From positions 2,294,001 to 2,358,000 of the forward strand of contig NZ_CP141822.1 of NCBI RefSeq assembly GCF_035621455.1: a stretch of 64,000 nucleotides of DNA, read 5' to 3'. The DNA is from Vibrio natriegens NBRC 15636 = ATCC 14048 = DSM 759. GTDB lineage: Bacteria; Pseudomonadota; Gammaproteobacteria; Enterobacterales; Vibrionaceae. The notes beneath the pieces were generated by a model. It was not told where the DNA came from. It searched no databases and saw only the letters and a program-made list of their open reading frames with translations. Shown here one piece after another: positions 28,062 through 37,948 of the stretch. A program made the position numbers and the translations under genes. Each line of letters begins with the position of its first letter. Position 1 is the stretch's first letter.

Positions 28062-29825
28062 GTGGCCAAAAAATTATTCTCGCAGTGGTTCCCTGGCCTC
28101 GTTCAGCTTAAGCATTATCAACGTGAATGGTTCACTAATGACTTTCGAGCCGCTTTTTCTGTCGTTGCCGTCGCCTTACCTGTCGCCATCGCTTATGCAC
28201 AACTAACCGGTGTTTCTGCTGTTGTCGGCCTCTATTCATGTGTGTTGCCGATGTTGGTTTATGCCTTGATGGGGACTTCTCGACAACTCATTGTTGGCCC
28301 TGATGCCGCTACCTGTGCGGTGATTGCTGCTGTTGTCACTCCGCTTGCAGCTGGCGACCCAACCAAACACTGGCAGTTAGTGATGACCATGACAGCCATG
28401 ACGGGCATTTGGTGTGTCGTGGCGAGCCGATTTAAATTAGGGATTTTTGCGGATTTTCTCTCCCGCCCTATTCTGCTTGGATTACTTAACGGTGTTGCAC
28501 TGACCATCATTGTCAGCCAATTCGCTAAAGTTGTCGGCTGGAGATACGAACAGCGCTACCTATTGGAACGTTTATGGGAAGCGCCTCAACGCTTAACCGA
28601 AGTTCACTGGCCTACCGTCTCGTTAAGTATTGCCACTGTCGTCGTTTATCTGGTCACCAAACGTTTTCGCCCCGCTTGGCCAGCAGCGATGCTCGCAATA
28701 CTGGTTACAACAGGCTCGGTTTGGCTACTCCATTTACAAGACATGGGTGTGTCGGTGGTGGGCATTACTCAGGGTGGGTTCCCTCAATTTCAAGCACCAA
28801 AGTTTGAACTCGGTGAAGTGCGTGAACTGGTGGTCCCTGCATTGAACCTTGCTATTGTCAGCTTTGTAAGCATGATGCTCACCGCACGTAGCTTCGCAGC
28901 AAAAAATGGCTATGACATTGATGCAAACAAAGAATTCAGAGCATTAGGATTTGCCAATATAGCGTCGGCATTTTCACAAGGTTTTGCTATCAGTGGTGCC
29001 GACTCTCGGACGGCAGTCAACGATGCCAATGGCGGCAAATCACAGTTGGTCTCTATTATTGCCGCACTGACTATTGCGGTCATCGCGATCTTTATTTATG
29101 AGCCTTTACAGTTTATCCCTATCGCTTCACTTGGCGTAGTATTGATCATCGCTTCATTATCGTTACTCGACCTCAAAGCGATATGGACATTACGCCAGCG
29201 CGACAAAGATGCCTTCAACCTAGCAGGCATCACCTTCGTATCCGTATTGGTTATTGGGGTGATTCCGGGGATTACACTAGCGGTGCTGTTGGGGCTATTT
29301 CAATTTTTGCGGATTGTCATGCGCCCGAGCGATCAAATCCTTGGTTTGGATGAGAAAGGCACAATACGAACTGTCGATGGCACAGGTAAAGCAACTCCGA
29401 TACCAGGGATGGTGATTTACCGGTTTAACTCGCCACTGACGTATTTTAACGCCCCTTATTTTAAACGCCGGGTATTGGAACAAGCAGAACATACAAAAGA
29501 CGTCAGTTGCGTAGTGGTAGACGCCGTATCCAGCTTTACTCACCTTGATTTAAGCGTGATGGCAACCCTGTCAGATCTTCATGAAATGCTGAAAAAACGC
29601 GGCATACGATTGATTCTTGCTGGTCGAAAACGCCGCTTACGCCAATGGTGTGATCTAACGGGCATCAGCACCAGCGATGGAGGCATCTTATTGCGTGCCG
29701 ATATGTATCTCGCCATCAAACTCAGCGGATGCTACATCAGCGCTGTGGGTGAAGGGCAAGTTCCAGCCGTACAAAAAGAACCCGATTTGGAACAAACTCC
29801 GAAGCCGATTCCCGAAGTGGCTTAG
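28062..29825 (+). CDS. SulP-family anion transporter with STAS domain
   Basis: A 587-residue SLC26/SulP transporter. It starts at GTG with GGGGG upstream. About 11-12 membrane segments span residues 25-430, including AALPVAIAYAQLTGVSAVVGLYS (the SulP signature area) and SGADSRTAVNDANGGKSQLVS. A STAS domain fills about residues 455-550 (VSCVVVDAVSSFTHLDLSVM). The substrate could be sulfate, bicarbonate or a dicarboxylate and cannot be read from sequence. It is monocistronic. Confidence 0.9.
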   Translation: MAKKLFSQWFPGLVQLKHYQREWFTNDFRAAFSVVAVALPVAIAYAQLTGVSAVVGLYSCVLPMLVYALMGTSRQLIVGPDAATCAVIAAVVTPLAAGDPTKHWQLVMTMTAMTGIWCVVASRFKLGIFADFLSRPILLGLLNGVALTIIVSQFAKVVGWRYEQRYLLERLWEAPQRLTEVHWPTVSLSIATVVVYLVTKRFRPAWPAAMLAILVTTGSVWLLHLQDMGVSVVGITQGGFPQFQAPKFELGEVRELVVPALNLAIVSFVSMMLTARSFAAKNGYDIDANKEFRALGFANIASAFSQGFAISGADSRTAVNDANGGKSQLVSIIAALTIAVIAIFIYEPLQFIPIASLGVVLIIASLSLLDLKAIWTLRQRDKDAFNLAGITFVSVLVIGVIPGITLAVLLGLFQFLRIVMRPSDQILGLDEKGTIRTVDGTGKATPIPGMVIYRFNSPLTYFNAPYFKRRVLEQAEHTKDVSCVVVDAVSSFTHLDLSVMATLSDLHEMLKKRGIRLILAGRKRRLRQWCDLTGISTSDGGILLRADMYLAIKLSGCYISAVGEGQVPAVQKEPDLEQTPKPIPEVA

Positions 29826-29886
29826 TACTGGCGAGATTAATTCAGTCCAATTAGCTTGAGATCGTCAATGCTGACCATGACCAAAC

Positions 29887-29914
29887 CAAAAGCGGAACCA
29901 ATCGGTTCCGCTTA
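29887..29914. terminator. Terminator between SulP gene and TIGR03503 gene
   Basis: AAGCGGAACC/GGTTCCGCTT stem with an AATC loop; the T run is weak on plus, TTTTGG on minus. It nearly touches the TIGR03503 stop. Confidence 0.7.
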
Positions 29915-29916
29915 TT

Positions 29917-31167
29917 CTAATTCTTTGGCATTTGCAGCTGCATTTCAGGAATGGCTTCTCTTTTAGCTTTTAGCTTGCGCCATATCAGCCAAACTAAGAT
30001 ACCGATAATTAACATCACGACGTTACCTACCGCGATCATTAGTAGACTACGCTTACGTTCTGCTTCTCGTTCAGCAAGGATGCGCTTTTCTGTCTCGATT
30101 CGGTGCTGCTCGGCAAGTTCGGCTTCTTTGGCTTTACGCGCGGCCTCCAAATCAACGTCATCAACGACACTGAATGTCTGCTCCTGAATTGGGAAAATCA
30201 GAGGACGTTGAGTGGCAAAATCCGTCGCAAAGATAACGCCTTGCCAAGAGTATTTACCTAGCTCAGGGTCATTATCCAAATTCAATGTCGCTTTCAGACC
30301 GTCTTGAGAAACTTGACCTTGGCCATAACTCTTAAAACCATCGGGCGCACTTTTTTCCACACTTACCAGGAGTGAACCAGGCGCAATCATGCCTTGCTCG
30401 CCACTGACCACCAGCTGATGAGGTTGGTTTTGTTCACGAGATTGAATAAAGGTACGAGAAATAGGATTCGGATATACAAGCACTACCTGCTCTTCAGCAC
30501 GCAAGAAGACGCCATTCCCAGAGACAATACGTGCACGATATTTTCCCGGTTGAACTTCAATTGGCAGCTGAACGGTGAATACACCGTCACCAGCTTGCTC
30601 ATCCAAATCTCGGCCGTCATCCTGGAAATCACCAATCACTAATGGAACTGGTCGCTCCTCGTTAATCAGCTCATCTTCGTTTTCAACAAACTTGGTAAAG
30701 GTGACCTGTAAATTAACTCGGTCGAGAAAATCTCTTAACACCAGAGGCTTGTCGTCTGAAGTCAGTCGTGAGGTAAATTTGAGTGCTTCACCGTGATAGA
30801 GATGATTCGGAAAAGCGTCAGTGCTTAACTTCAAATGAGAAATTAAACGAATGTTGTTCTTAGGCGTGACTTTACCCACCGCTTGCCATGGACCCGGCAT
30901 CGGCTGATCGATCGAGACAATATCCAGTGCAGGCTCCTGATACCAGCGAATATTATCGTAGGAGCCCCAAGCATAGTATTTTTTACCGTCAGGACGAACT
31001 AAGACAACGGGTTGAGAACTTTGCTCACGATGGACCAGAAATGTGATTTGCTCGATACTAGGATCGACACGAAAGCGATTATCTAACAAAGACATCGTAG
31101 ATTCACTCGCGGCACTCGCAAGACAACTCCAGATTGCCAGGATAGCAACCGACAAAGCCCTGAGCAT
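29917..31167 (-). CDS. TIGR03503-family periplasmic protein with C-terminal membrane anchor
   Basis: A 416-residue protein. The signal peptide is MLRALSVAILAIWSCLASA. The mature domain is beta rich (FRVDPSIEQITFLVHREQSSQPVVLVRPDGKKYYAW); a charged coiled-coil stretch (about residues 345-385, AARKAKEAELAEQHRIETEK) leads to one membrane helix (about 387-408) and a short basic tail. This fits the TIGR03503 family of Vibrio and Shewanella, of unknown function. The start at 31167 has AGGAG at proper distance and lies 8 bp after the dnaQ stop, so the gene is cotranscribed with dnaQ. Confidence 0.78.
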   Translation of the reverse strand: MLRALSVAILAIWSCLASAASESTMSLLDNRFRVDPSIEQITFLVHREQSSQPVVLVRPDGKKYYAWGSYDNIRWYQEPALDIVSIDQPMPGPWQAVGKVTPKNNIRLISHLKLSTDAFPNHLYHGEALKFTSRLTSDDKPLVLRDFLDRVNLQVTFTKFVENEDELINEERPVPLVIGDFQDDGRDLDEQAGDGVFTVQLPIEVQPGKYRARIVSGNGVFLRAEEQVVLVYPNPISRTFIQSREQNQPHQLVVSGEQGMIAPGSLLVSVEKSAPDGFKSYGQGQVSQDGLKATLNLDNDPELGKYSWQGVIFATDFATQRPLIFPIQEQTFSVVDDVDLEAARKAKEAELAEQHRIETEKRILAEREAERKRSLLMIAVGNVVMLIIGILVWLIWRKLKAKREAIPEMQLQMPKN

Positions 31168-31175
31168 AGTTTCTC

Positions 31176-31898
31176 CTATTGAAGCCAAATACTGTCGTTC
31201 ACCAGCTCTAACCTTTTCTGGTGCGCATCTATTTCATCGGCACTTGCTCGCAAAACCTTTAGCGCTTTTCTTCCCTCGACCCGGCGAACGCTTTCTACGC
31301 CTCCTTCTTGCTTGTTGGCGTTAAACTCAAGGCTTGTTTGCCCACCAGTCATCAATAGGTAAACGTCAGCCAGAATCTCCGCATCGAGCAAAGCCCCGTG
31401 GAGTGTACGGTGCGAGTTATCAATGCCGTAACGTTCACATAAGATATCGAGGTTATTTCGCTTGCCCGGGAAGATCTTCTTCGCCATGGCAAGGGTATCG
31501 GTTACCTTACAGAAATCATCTGTTTTACCGATATTCGGATCGAGCATTTCAAACTCGTAGTCCATAAAGCCGGTATCGAAGGGCGCGTTGTGGGCAACCA
31601 GCTCGGCCCCTTTGATGAAGTCGATAAACTCTTGGTGCACACTGGCGTACTCAGGTTTATCAACTAAGAATTCATCGGTAATACCGTGAACCCCAACCGC
31701 TTCTGCCTGAATTTCACGATCAGGCTTTAGATAAACGTGAAAGTGACGCCCGGTCAACTTGCGGTTAATGATCTCCACGGCTCCGATCTCAATAATACGG
31801 TGCCCCATGTAGTGAGGACCGCCTTCTTGGTTCATACCCGTGGTTTCGGTATCGAGAACCACAATGCGATTATATTCAGAATTGCTGCTGGTATTCAT
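31176..31898 (-). CDS. dnaQ: DNA polymerase III epsilon subunit (proofreading exonuclease) DnaQ
   Basis: A 240-residue DEDDh 3'-5' exonuclease. Exo I is LDTETTG (Asp16, Glu18), Exo II HNAPFDTGF, Exo III has the His in HRTLHGALLDA and its Asp. The C-terminal tail carries the region that binds the alpha subunit, DnaE, whose gene is also in this window. It is divergent from rnhA with only 59 bp between start codons, as in E. coli. No clear ribosome site precedes the ATG. Confidence 0.97.
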   Translation of the reverse strand: MNTSSNSEYNRIVVLDTETTGMNQEGGPHYMGHRIIEIGAVEIINRKLTGRHFHVYLKPDREIQAEAVGVHGITDEFLVDKPEYASVHQEFIDFIKGAELVAHNAPFDTGFMDYEFEMLDPNIGKTDDFCKVTDTLAMAKKIFPGKRNNLDILCERYGIDNSHRTLHGALLDAEILADVYLLMTGGQTSLEFNANKQEGGVESVRRVEGRKALKVLRASADEIDAHQKRLELVNDSIWLQ

Positions 31899-31957
31899 AA
31901 GCTTATATGTGTCAGACTATGCTTTAATAAATGTTTCGGCTAATAGTACCAAAAAAT

Positions 31958-32422
31958 ATGACCAAACACGTTGAGATTTTCACTGACGGATCTTGTTTAG
32001 GTAACCCTGGACCGGGTGGTTACGGCGTCGTTCTGCGCTACAAAGACGTGGAAAAAACACTATCTAAAGGCTACACCCTAACGACCAACAACCGTATGGA
32101 AATGCTCGCTGCAGTTGTTGCGCTGCAAACGCTAAAAGAACCTTGCAAAGTCTCATTAACAACCGACAGCCAATATGTCCGCCAAGGCATTACTCAGTGG
32201 ATTCACAACTGGAAAAAACGTGGTTGGAAAACAGCGGATAAAAAGCCAGTGAAGAACGCAGATTTATGGCAGGCGCTCGATAAAGAAACCGCCCGCCATG
32301 AAGTTGAATGGCACTGGGTAAAAGGTCATGCGGGCCACAGAGAAAACGAAATCTGTGATGAATTAGCCCGAACAGCAGCGGAAAACCCGACTGAAGAAGA
32401 CACTGGCTATCAAGCATCCTAA
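31958..32422 (+). CDS. rnhA: Ribonuclease HI
   Basis: A 154-residue RNase H that cuts the RNA strand of RNA:DNA hybrids. Catalytic residues Asp10 (FTDGSC), Glu48 (NRMEMLA), Asp70 (TTDSQYV) and the C-terminal [15 protein letters not shown] are present. The ATG at 31958 gives the usual length; a frame nine codons longer exists, and neither has a clear ribosome site. Its stop codon overlaps that of yafS by 4 bp on the other strand. It may matter more here because rnhB appears broken. Confidence 0.96.
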   Translation: MTKHVEIFTDGSCLGNPGPGGYGVVLRYKDVEKTLSKGYTLTTNNRMEMLAAVVALQTLKEPCKVSLTTDSQYVRQGITQWIHNWKKRGWKTADKKPVKNADLWQALDKETARHEVEWHWVKGHAGHRENEICDELARTAAENPTEEDTGYQAS

Positions 32423-33174
32423 CGCTTATCGCTCGACATCTTTTTCACTCCAGCACCCTCTCGATTCATAACCCCAAGTGGTGTGAGCTTTTTCTTTAAA
32501 CGCCAGTGCGGCTTGATTGGCTTGAGAGGGTATGTTCGTTTACGGGCAACGATATAATACAGACTGCCCGCTGGCGATGCCCATTCCCCTAAACTATTTT
32601 CAAACCAAGTCCACATTGTGCGGTAGCGTGTCATAGGGAAAAGTGCATAGCGATCACGATGAATCACCTGATAGTTAAGCAGCCCCAGCCAGTCCTGAAC
32701 ACGATTCGATGAGAACATTCGGCCACTCCAAGGCAAATTGTTTTTACGCCACGGGAACAGACTCGCCAAGCCAGTAAAGCTAAATGGATTAAAACCAGTA
32801 ATGATCAGGTAGCCATCATCCATCATCACTCTGTCCACTTCTCTTAATAGACGGTGAGGATCACGTGCGTAGTCTAGCTGATGAGCCAGAATTGCCACAT
32901 CAAAGCTTTTTTCCAAAAAGGGTAATTCGTAACCATCCGCAACGACATTATGCAACGGGTTCTGGATATCTACGTTGACTTGGTGTTGAATGTTACAATT
33001 ACTGCTGGTTAGCTCACAGCTCAACCCGCCCAGTTTGAGCATGTGGTAACCGAAGAGTTTCGGACACCACTCATCAAACCGAGTTTGGATTGACTCAAGC
33101 ACCCAAGGTCCATTATTCAGATCGGACCAAGTCGACGGGTGTGGTATAGTTTTGTTGCTGAGTGCTGGTTTCAT
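32419..33174 (-). CDS. yafS: SAM-dependent methyltransferase YafS
   Basis: A 251-residue class I methyltransferase-like protein (Methyltransf_11 type). Residues about 70-140 hold the later motifs of the Rossmann core ([37 protein letters not shown]), and [16 protein letters not shown] follows. The first glycine-rich SAM loop is poorly kept ([10 protein letters not shown]), so activity is not certain. The start at 33174 has AGGTGG before it. It is divergent from gloB (37 bp apart) and convergent with rnhA, the same arrangement as E. coli yafS. Substrate unknown. Confidence 0.85.
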   Translation of the reverse strand: MKPALSNKTIPHPSTWSDLNNGPWVLESIQTRFDEWCPKLFGYHMLKLGGLSCELTSSNCNIQHQVNVDIQNPLHNVVADGYELPFLEKSFDVAILAHQLDYARDPHRLLREVDRVMMDDGYLIITGFNPFSFTGLASLFPWRKNNLPWSGRMFSSNRVQDWLGLLNYQVIHRDRYALFPMTRYRTMWTWFENSLGEWASPAGSLYYIVARKRTYPLKPIKPHWRLKKKLTPLGVMNREGAGVKKMSSDKR

Positions 33175-33211
33175 TAACCACCTAACTATAATGGGTGACG
33201 GAGAACGAATC

Positions 33212-33970
33212 GTGTTAGAGATCAAAAGCATACCCGCATTTAATGATAATTACATCTGGCTAATACAAAATAGCGATAAACGTTGTGCCGTTGTTGATCC
33301 GGGTGATGCAAAGCCTGTATTGGAATACTTACAAGCTAACGAGTTAACTTTAGAAGCGATTATGATTACGCACCACCACAATGATCACATTGGTGGCGTT
33401 CCAGATTTAGTCCGTGCATTTCCTGATGTTACCGTTGTTGGCCCTAAAGCAGAGCCTATCCCAACGCTAACCGTACCAATGGAAGAAGGTGACAAACTAG
33501 AGCTGTTCGGCGAAATCTTTATGGTGATGGGTTTACCAGGTCACACGCTAGGTCATATAGGCTATGTTGGTGATGGCAAATTGTTTTGCGGTGATGTGCT
33601 ATTTTCTGCAGGGTGCGGTCGTATTTTTGAAGGCACAGCAGAACAAATGTTTGATTCACTGAGCAAAATCGCTGCGCTTCCTGATGAAACCCAAGTCTAT
33701 TGCGCGCATGAGTACACTGCCAGCAACGTCGCGTTCGCGCTTGCTGTCGAGCCAGACAATGAGAAGCTTCGCCAGTACCGCGATGATGTAAACCGACTAC
33801 GTGCACTGAACATCCCTACCCTTCCAACCACGTTACGTCAAGAGAAATGGATCAATCCATTTTTGCGCACTAATCACCCAGAAGTCATTAAGTCTGTGAC
33901 GAATCGCATAAAAAATGACGATCCATGCTCTGTTTTTACCGCATTAAGAGTGTGGAAGAACGAATTTTAA
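33212..33970 (+). CDS. gloB: Hydroxyacylglutathione hydrolase (glyoxalase II) GloB
   Basis: A 252-residue metallo-beta-lactamase-fold enzyme that hydrolyses S-D-lactoylglutathione in methylglyoxal detoxification. The metal motif [10 protein letters not shown] is at residues 53-62 (His54, His56, Asp58, His59). The C-terminal glutathione-binding domain ([17 protein letters not shown]) is intact. The start is a GTG eight bases after GGAG; upstream in-frame ATGs would reach into the divergent gene. A perfect -10 TATAAT lies at 33187-33192 with no good -35. Confidence 0.95.
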   Translation: MLEIKSIPAFNDNYIWLIQNSDKRCAVVDPGDAKPVLEYLQANELTLEAIMITHHHNDHIGGVPDLVRAFPDVTVVGPKAEPIPTLTVPMEEGDKLELFGEIFMVMGLPGHTLGHIGYVGDGKLFCGDVLFSAGCGRIFEGTAEQMFDSLSKIAALPDETQVYCAHEYTASNVAFALAVEPDNEKLRQYRDDVNRLRALNIPTLPTTLRQEKWINPFLRTNHPEVIKSVTNRIKNDDPCSVFTALRVWKNEF

Positions 33971-34025
33971 CCAATTTTTACTTGTAAGTTTACAAGACCC
34001 CAGTATTATCATGGATTGATTTTTC

Positions 34026-34057
34026 AGAGAGGCGCTTTCGGCGCTTCTCTGCGTTTT
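34026..34057 (+). terminator. Hairpin after gloB
   Basis: AGAGAGGCGC pairs with GCGCTTCTCT with one mismatch, loop TTTCG; only a short TTTT follows after GCG. A moderate terminator. Confidence 0.6.
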
Positions 34058-34162
34058 GGGTAGAATATAAATCTAATTTTATGTCGACCCATTGCATATT
34101 CAGAGGTTTTAACCTCATTTATTAGTGTTTAAAGAAATATGTCTATTATCTTGCGATTGCCA

Positions 34163-34178
34163 CGTAGCGCTTGCTACG
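34163..34178 (+). promoter_or_regulatory. Hairpin in the mltD leader
   Basis: CGTAGC/GCTACG stem with a GCTT loop, 45 bp before the mltD start. No T run, so it is not a terminator; a role in mRNA stability or translation is possible but unproven. Confidence 0.4.
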
Positions 34179-34222
34179 CGACAGGCTGGAGAAGATAAAA
34201 AGGCCCTAAATAGGCTGAATCC

Positions 34223-35803
34223 ATGCGTTTGAAGTACAGTTTGGCTTTGGCGTTATTGCTTTCTGGTTGTCAGATGACCTCTCCAGATTCAACAACGTCA
34301 ACACCAGAGACCAACAAATCAGAGCTAGCGGCTAAACAAAAAGCAGCTAAGGAACAAGCAAAAAGTAAGCAATCTTTGACAGATGCTGTCAAAGAGACGC
34401 CAAAGGTGCTTTCTCCTCAGGAACAAGAAGATGTATGGCAACGTATTGCTATGCAGCTTGAAATGGACATCCCGCACAATAAAAAGGTGGATTACTACCG
34501 TACCTGGTATCTAAAACACCCAAACCATCTTAAAACAGTGTCACAACGTGCAGAACCATTTCTGTACATGATCGCTGAACAGATTGAAAAACGAGGTTTA
34601 CCGATGGAACTGGCTTTGTTGCCAGTAGTTGAAAGCTCGTTCGATGCCTTTGCCTACTCACATGGTAGTGCAGCAGGCCTTTGGCAATTTGTTCCGGGTA
34701 CCGGAAAAATGATGGGCCTTGAACAAAATTACTGGTATGACGGACGTCGCGATGTAGCGGCCTCGACAGAAGCTGCATTAGACTACTTAGTCCAACTAAA
34801 CAAGCAATTTGATGGTAACTGGGAACACGCTATCGCAGCCTACAACAGCGGTGGCGGTCGTGTATCCAGAGCTATTCGCAAAAATAAGAGCCTTGGTAAG
34901 CCGATTGACTTTTTCTCTTTGGATTTACCTAAAGAGACCAGCAGCTACTTGCCTAAACTCTTAGCGCTTGCTGATGTGGTCGCAAATCAGGATAAGTATG
35001 GTCTTAACATTCCTGCTATCCCTAACAAACCGGTATTAGCACTCGTAGATCCTAAAGAGCAACTCGATCTCGCGATTGCAGCTGATTATGCCGGCATCGG
35101 TGTCAAAGAGCTGCAAAGCTACAACCCAGCTTACAACCAGTGGTCTACATCGCCAAATGGTCCACAAAAACTGCTGATCCCGATCGAAAAGAAGGATGCG
35201 TTCCTTGCTCAGGTAGCAGAGAACCGTGGCAAAGGCGTTAAAGTTGCTCGCTACAAGGTAAAATCGGGTGACTCGCTCGGTGTTTTGGCACGTAAATATG
35301 GCACAACGACGAAAGTAATTCGCCGAGCAAATGGCTTGTCGAGTGATAATATTCGCATCGGCCAACACCTGCTGATCCCAACATCGACGAAAGATGACTC
35401 GAAATACGCGTTATCGGCGAGCAACCGTTTGAGCAAAACGCAATCTACAGCGCGCGGCCAGCTTAAACTGACGCACGTAGTTCAATCTGGTGAAAGCTTG
35501 TGGTCAATTGCTCGTGACAATAACGTGTCGTACAAATCTCTTGCTAAATGGAATGGCATGGGACCAAAAGACACATTAAGAAAAGGCCAAAAGATCGTCA
35601 TTTGGAAGAAATCGGCCGATGACTCAGTCATTCGTACGGTATTCTACAATGTTCGTTCTGGCGACACGATCAGCGGTATCGCAAGCAAGTTTAAAGTGAA
35701 GAGTACTGACATTGTGAAATGGAATTCTCTCCAACAGAAAAAATACCTACAACCAGGTCAAAAGCTTAAGCTGTACGTTGACGTCACTAAGGTAAGTGTA
35801 TGA
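34223..35803 (+). CDS. mltD: Membrane-bound lytic murein transglycosylase D
   Basis: A 526-residue lipoprotein (LLSGC, Cys16). After a low-complexity linker (18-60), the SLT domain has the catalytic Glu137 in LLPVVESSFDAFA, followed by SAAGLWQFVPGTGKMMGL and AIAAYNSGGGRV. Three LysM peptidoglycan-binding modules begin near residues 342, 416 and 472 (YKVKSGDSLGVLAR, HVVQSGESLWSIAR, YNVRSGDTISGIAS). It cleaves glycan strands to form anhydro-muropeptides. It follows gloB as in E. coli and overlaps the YIP1 gene by 4 bp. Confidence 0.95.
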   Translation: MRLKYSLALALLLSGCQMTSPDSTTSTPETNKSELAAKQKAAKEQAKSKQSLTDAVKETPKVLSPQEQEDVWQRIAMQLEMDIPHNKKVDYYRTWYLKHPNHLKTVSQRAEPFLYMIAEQIEKRGLPMELALLPVVESSFDAFAYSHGSAAGLWQFVPGTGKMMGLEQNYWYDGRRDVAASTEAALDYLVQLNKQFDGNWEHAIAAYNSGGGRVSRAIRKNKSLGKPIDFFSLDLPKETSSYLPKLLALADVVANQDKYGLNIPAIPNKPVLALVDPKEQLDLAIAADYAGIGVKELQSYNPAYNQWSTSPNGPQKLLIPIEKKDAFLAQVAENRGKGVKVARYKVKSGDSLGVLARKYGTTTKVIRRANGLSSDNIRIGQHLLIPTSTKDDSKYALSASNRLSKTQSTARGQLKLTHVVQSGESLWSIARDNNVSYKSLAKWNGMGPKDTLRKGQKIVIWKKSADDSVIRTVFYNVRSGDTISGIASKFKVKSTDIVKWNSLQQKKYLQPGQKLKLYVDVTKVSV

Positions 35804-36486
35804 AACCATCAAGCAATCCGCTTGTGATGTTGTTGGATGTATTTCGTTCACCTACTTCATGCTTTTTGGCGTTATACCAACGTGGTGGTTGGGGCTGGCA
35901 ACTCTTTATTATTTTGATGGTCAGCCCGTTTCTGTTCTGGGGAGCGTATTTCTCTAACGTAGACTTTACTTGGTTGAGTGAGCAGCTCACCCCACAGCTG
36001 CAACAAATCAATCCTCAACAGATCGACTTGTTGGAACCAAACACGTTAATGGCGAGCGCGATCATCAATGATGTGGTTAACCGATTTGCTACCCTGCTTC
36101 TGCTCGCATTTTGGTTCTTCCTTGCGACGAAAGCCAGCAAACAGCAATACGGTTATTGGAAGTGGTTCGCTGCCGCTTGTGCAATATTATTCCCAGCGGT
36201 ACTTGGTGATGTGGCAAGCTACGCGAGCTTAATACTCAACCATGGCGAAGTGATGACTTACGCAGCAGATCTCAACAGCCTCAACGGCTTGCTGAAACTG
36301 CCGCTAACCAATGAGTGGTCTCACTTCGCAAGTTCACTGCCACTGCTGTTACCTTGGTACATCGTTTTAGGTTACGGTGTTGTCTTGACCTGGACCGAGT
36401 TTGAACGTGGGCAAGCTTTGGTTATCGCTAGCCTACCTTGGGTGATGTTTTACGTCATTTGGGCGCTTTATATCGTCGTGAGTTAG
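35800..36486 (+). CDS. YIP1-family membrane protein
   Basis: A 228-residue protein with about five membrane segments (roughly residues 32-52, 96-112, 122-140, 180-197, 207-226). The beginning LLDVFRSPTSCFLALYQRGGWGWQ is the usual start of bacterial Yip1-domain proteins. Function unknown. The ATG overlaps the mltD stop (ATGA), so it is translated with mltD and may act in the envelope. Its own stop overlaps that of yafD on the other strand. Confidence 0.75.
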   Translation: MKPSSNPLVMLLDVFRSPTSCFLALYQRGGWGWQLFIILMVSPFLFWGAYFSNVDFTWLSEQLTPQLQQINPQQIDLLEPNTLMASAIINDVVNRFATLLLLAFWFFLATKASKQQYGYWKWFAAACAILFPAVLGDVASYASLILNHGEVMTYAADLNSLNGLLKLPLTNEWSHFASSLPLLLPWYIVLGYGVVLTWTEFERGQALVIASLPWVMFYVIWALYIVVS

Positions 36487-37328
36487 TCGTCCAAAGTAAA
36501 CGAGACCAGTAATGGATTATGATCGGAAGCGTCGCTCTGCGGCGCTTTCGCGTTTTTGAGCACAAGCCCTCGATAAAACACATGATCGAGACGCTGACCA
36601 GTAATAAACTGGGTTCGATGATCCGGTGAAAACGACACTTCTTGTAAGTTTGCCTTCTGTAACGCCTGCTTCATGGCTTCGAGACGATATTCATTCCAAC
36701 TGTTAAAATCACCAGCAAATATAATAGGCCCGGAGTGTTGCGTTAGTAATTCCTCCAAAGCCGCTATTTGAGAGTGGTATTCTTCCGTTCCAACAGTGAA
36801 ATTAATCGCGTGTATATTTACGACCGCAAGCGTATTGCCATTACTCAAACGATACTGACTGTAGAGTGCGGATTTTGGTAAACGAAGCCAAGGTTCTGTG
36901 GAAGTATACGCACAGGCTTTCTGAGGCAACCTTTGCGCAATGTTAATCACACCAGCACCACTGCCCAAAGCTTTAAACGCACTTACTTGATTGCTCATCC
37001 AGTTTCCGTCCACCAGCCACTGTTTGAATGGCTCAGTCATGCTGGCTTCTTGAAGTAATAACAATTGCTTGTCCGTTGAAAGCGCATTAAGTGCACTTTG
37101 CCAATTGTCTTTGCTTTGCTTGTAAATATTCCAAATCAACACATTGAGCTCACCCTGTTCATCTAACACTTGCGAATCATTAAACTCGATGCATTGAATA
37201 TCTTCAGTAATTTCATCACCGGTTTGGGTGATAATTTGTGGGTGGTCAGGAACCGTGAAAATGACTTGAAAGCCAAGTACAACTGCCATGAAAAAAAAGA
37301 CTACTGCTAGGACGAAACGCTTAAGCAT
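36483..37328 (-). CDS. yafD: Endonuclease/exonuclease/phosphatase-family protein YafD
   Basis: A 281-residue EEP-fold protein with one N-terminal hydrophobic segment (residues 4-24), which may anchor it in the membrane or act as an export signal. The EEP motifs are LNVLIWNIYKQSKDNW, LLLQEAS (metal Glu), IFAGDFNSWNE, and the final SDHNPLLVSF. The family (UPF0294/YafD) has no assigned substrate. It lies in the yafS-gloB-yafD neighbourhood also seen in E. coli, here downstream of glnB after a terminator. Confidence 0.85.
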   Translation of the reverse strand: MLKRFVLAVVFFFMAVVLGFQVIFTVPDHPQIITQTGDEITEDIQCIEFNDSQVLDEQGELNVLIWNIYKQSKDNWQSALNALSTDKQLLLLQEASMTEPFKQWLVDGNWMSNQVSAFKALGSGAGVINIAQRLPQKACAYTSTEPWLRLPKSALYSQYRLSNGNTLAVVNIHAINFTVGTEEYHSQIAALEELLTQHSGPIIFAGDFNSWNEYRLEAMKQALQKANLQEVSFSPDHRTQFITGQRLDHVFYRGLVLKNAKAPQSDASDHNPLLVSFTLDD

Positions 37329-37372
37329 AAAGGCGTACCTGAATGTGTTTAACTTGACTGACGGTTACTGAA

Positions 37373-37402
37373 TAAAAAAGGAGCCGTATCAGGCTCCCTT
37401 TT
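37373..37402 (-). terminator. Terminator of glnB
   Basis: Minus-strand stem GGGAGCC/GGCTCC with loop TGATAC, then TTTTTT, 33 bp after the glnB stop and upstream of yafD. Confidence 0.9.
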
Positions 37403-37434
37403 AGCTTAATCAAAAATAAATTTAGAGTGAAATG

Positions 37435-37782
<348 letters not shown>

Positions 37783-37890
37783 TTAAGCTTTAATCGTATG
37801 CGGATATTATCGTTTACCGTCTTACAACATTCAATCTTTGTCTCGTTTTGGTATCGTAAAATCTTGAGTTTGATGAAATTTATTAGAGCG

Positions 37891-37925
37891 AAAATTATAA
37901 AACCAGAACATTGCTCTGGTTTTGT
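37891..37925 (-). terminator. Terminator of the cytochrome c gene
   Basis: AAACCAGA/TCTGGTTT stem, T-rich on both strands (TTTTATAATTTT on minus), 26 bp after the cytochrome stop. Confidence 0.8.
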
Positions 37926-37948
37926 TTTGAGTGAGAGCTAGGTAGCGA

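Noticed and set aside
34139..34198. 19-residue leader peptide as an annotated gene
   Set aside because: Too short and without a good ribosome site; kept only as a low-interest observation.
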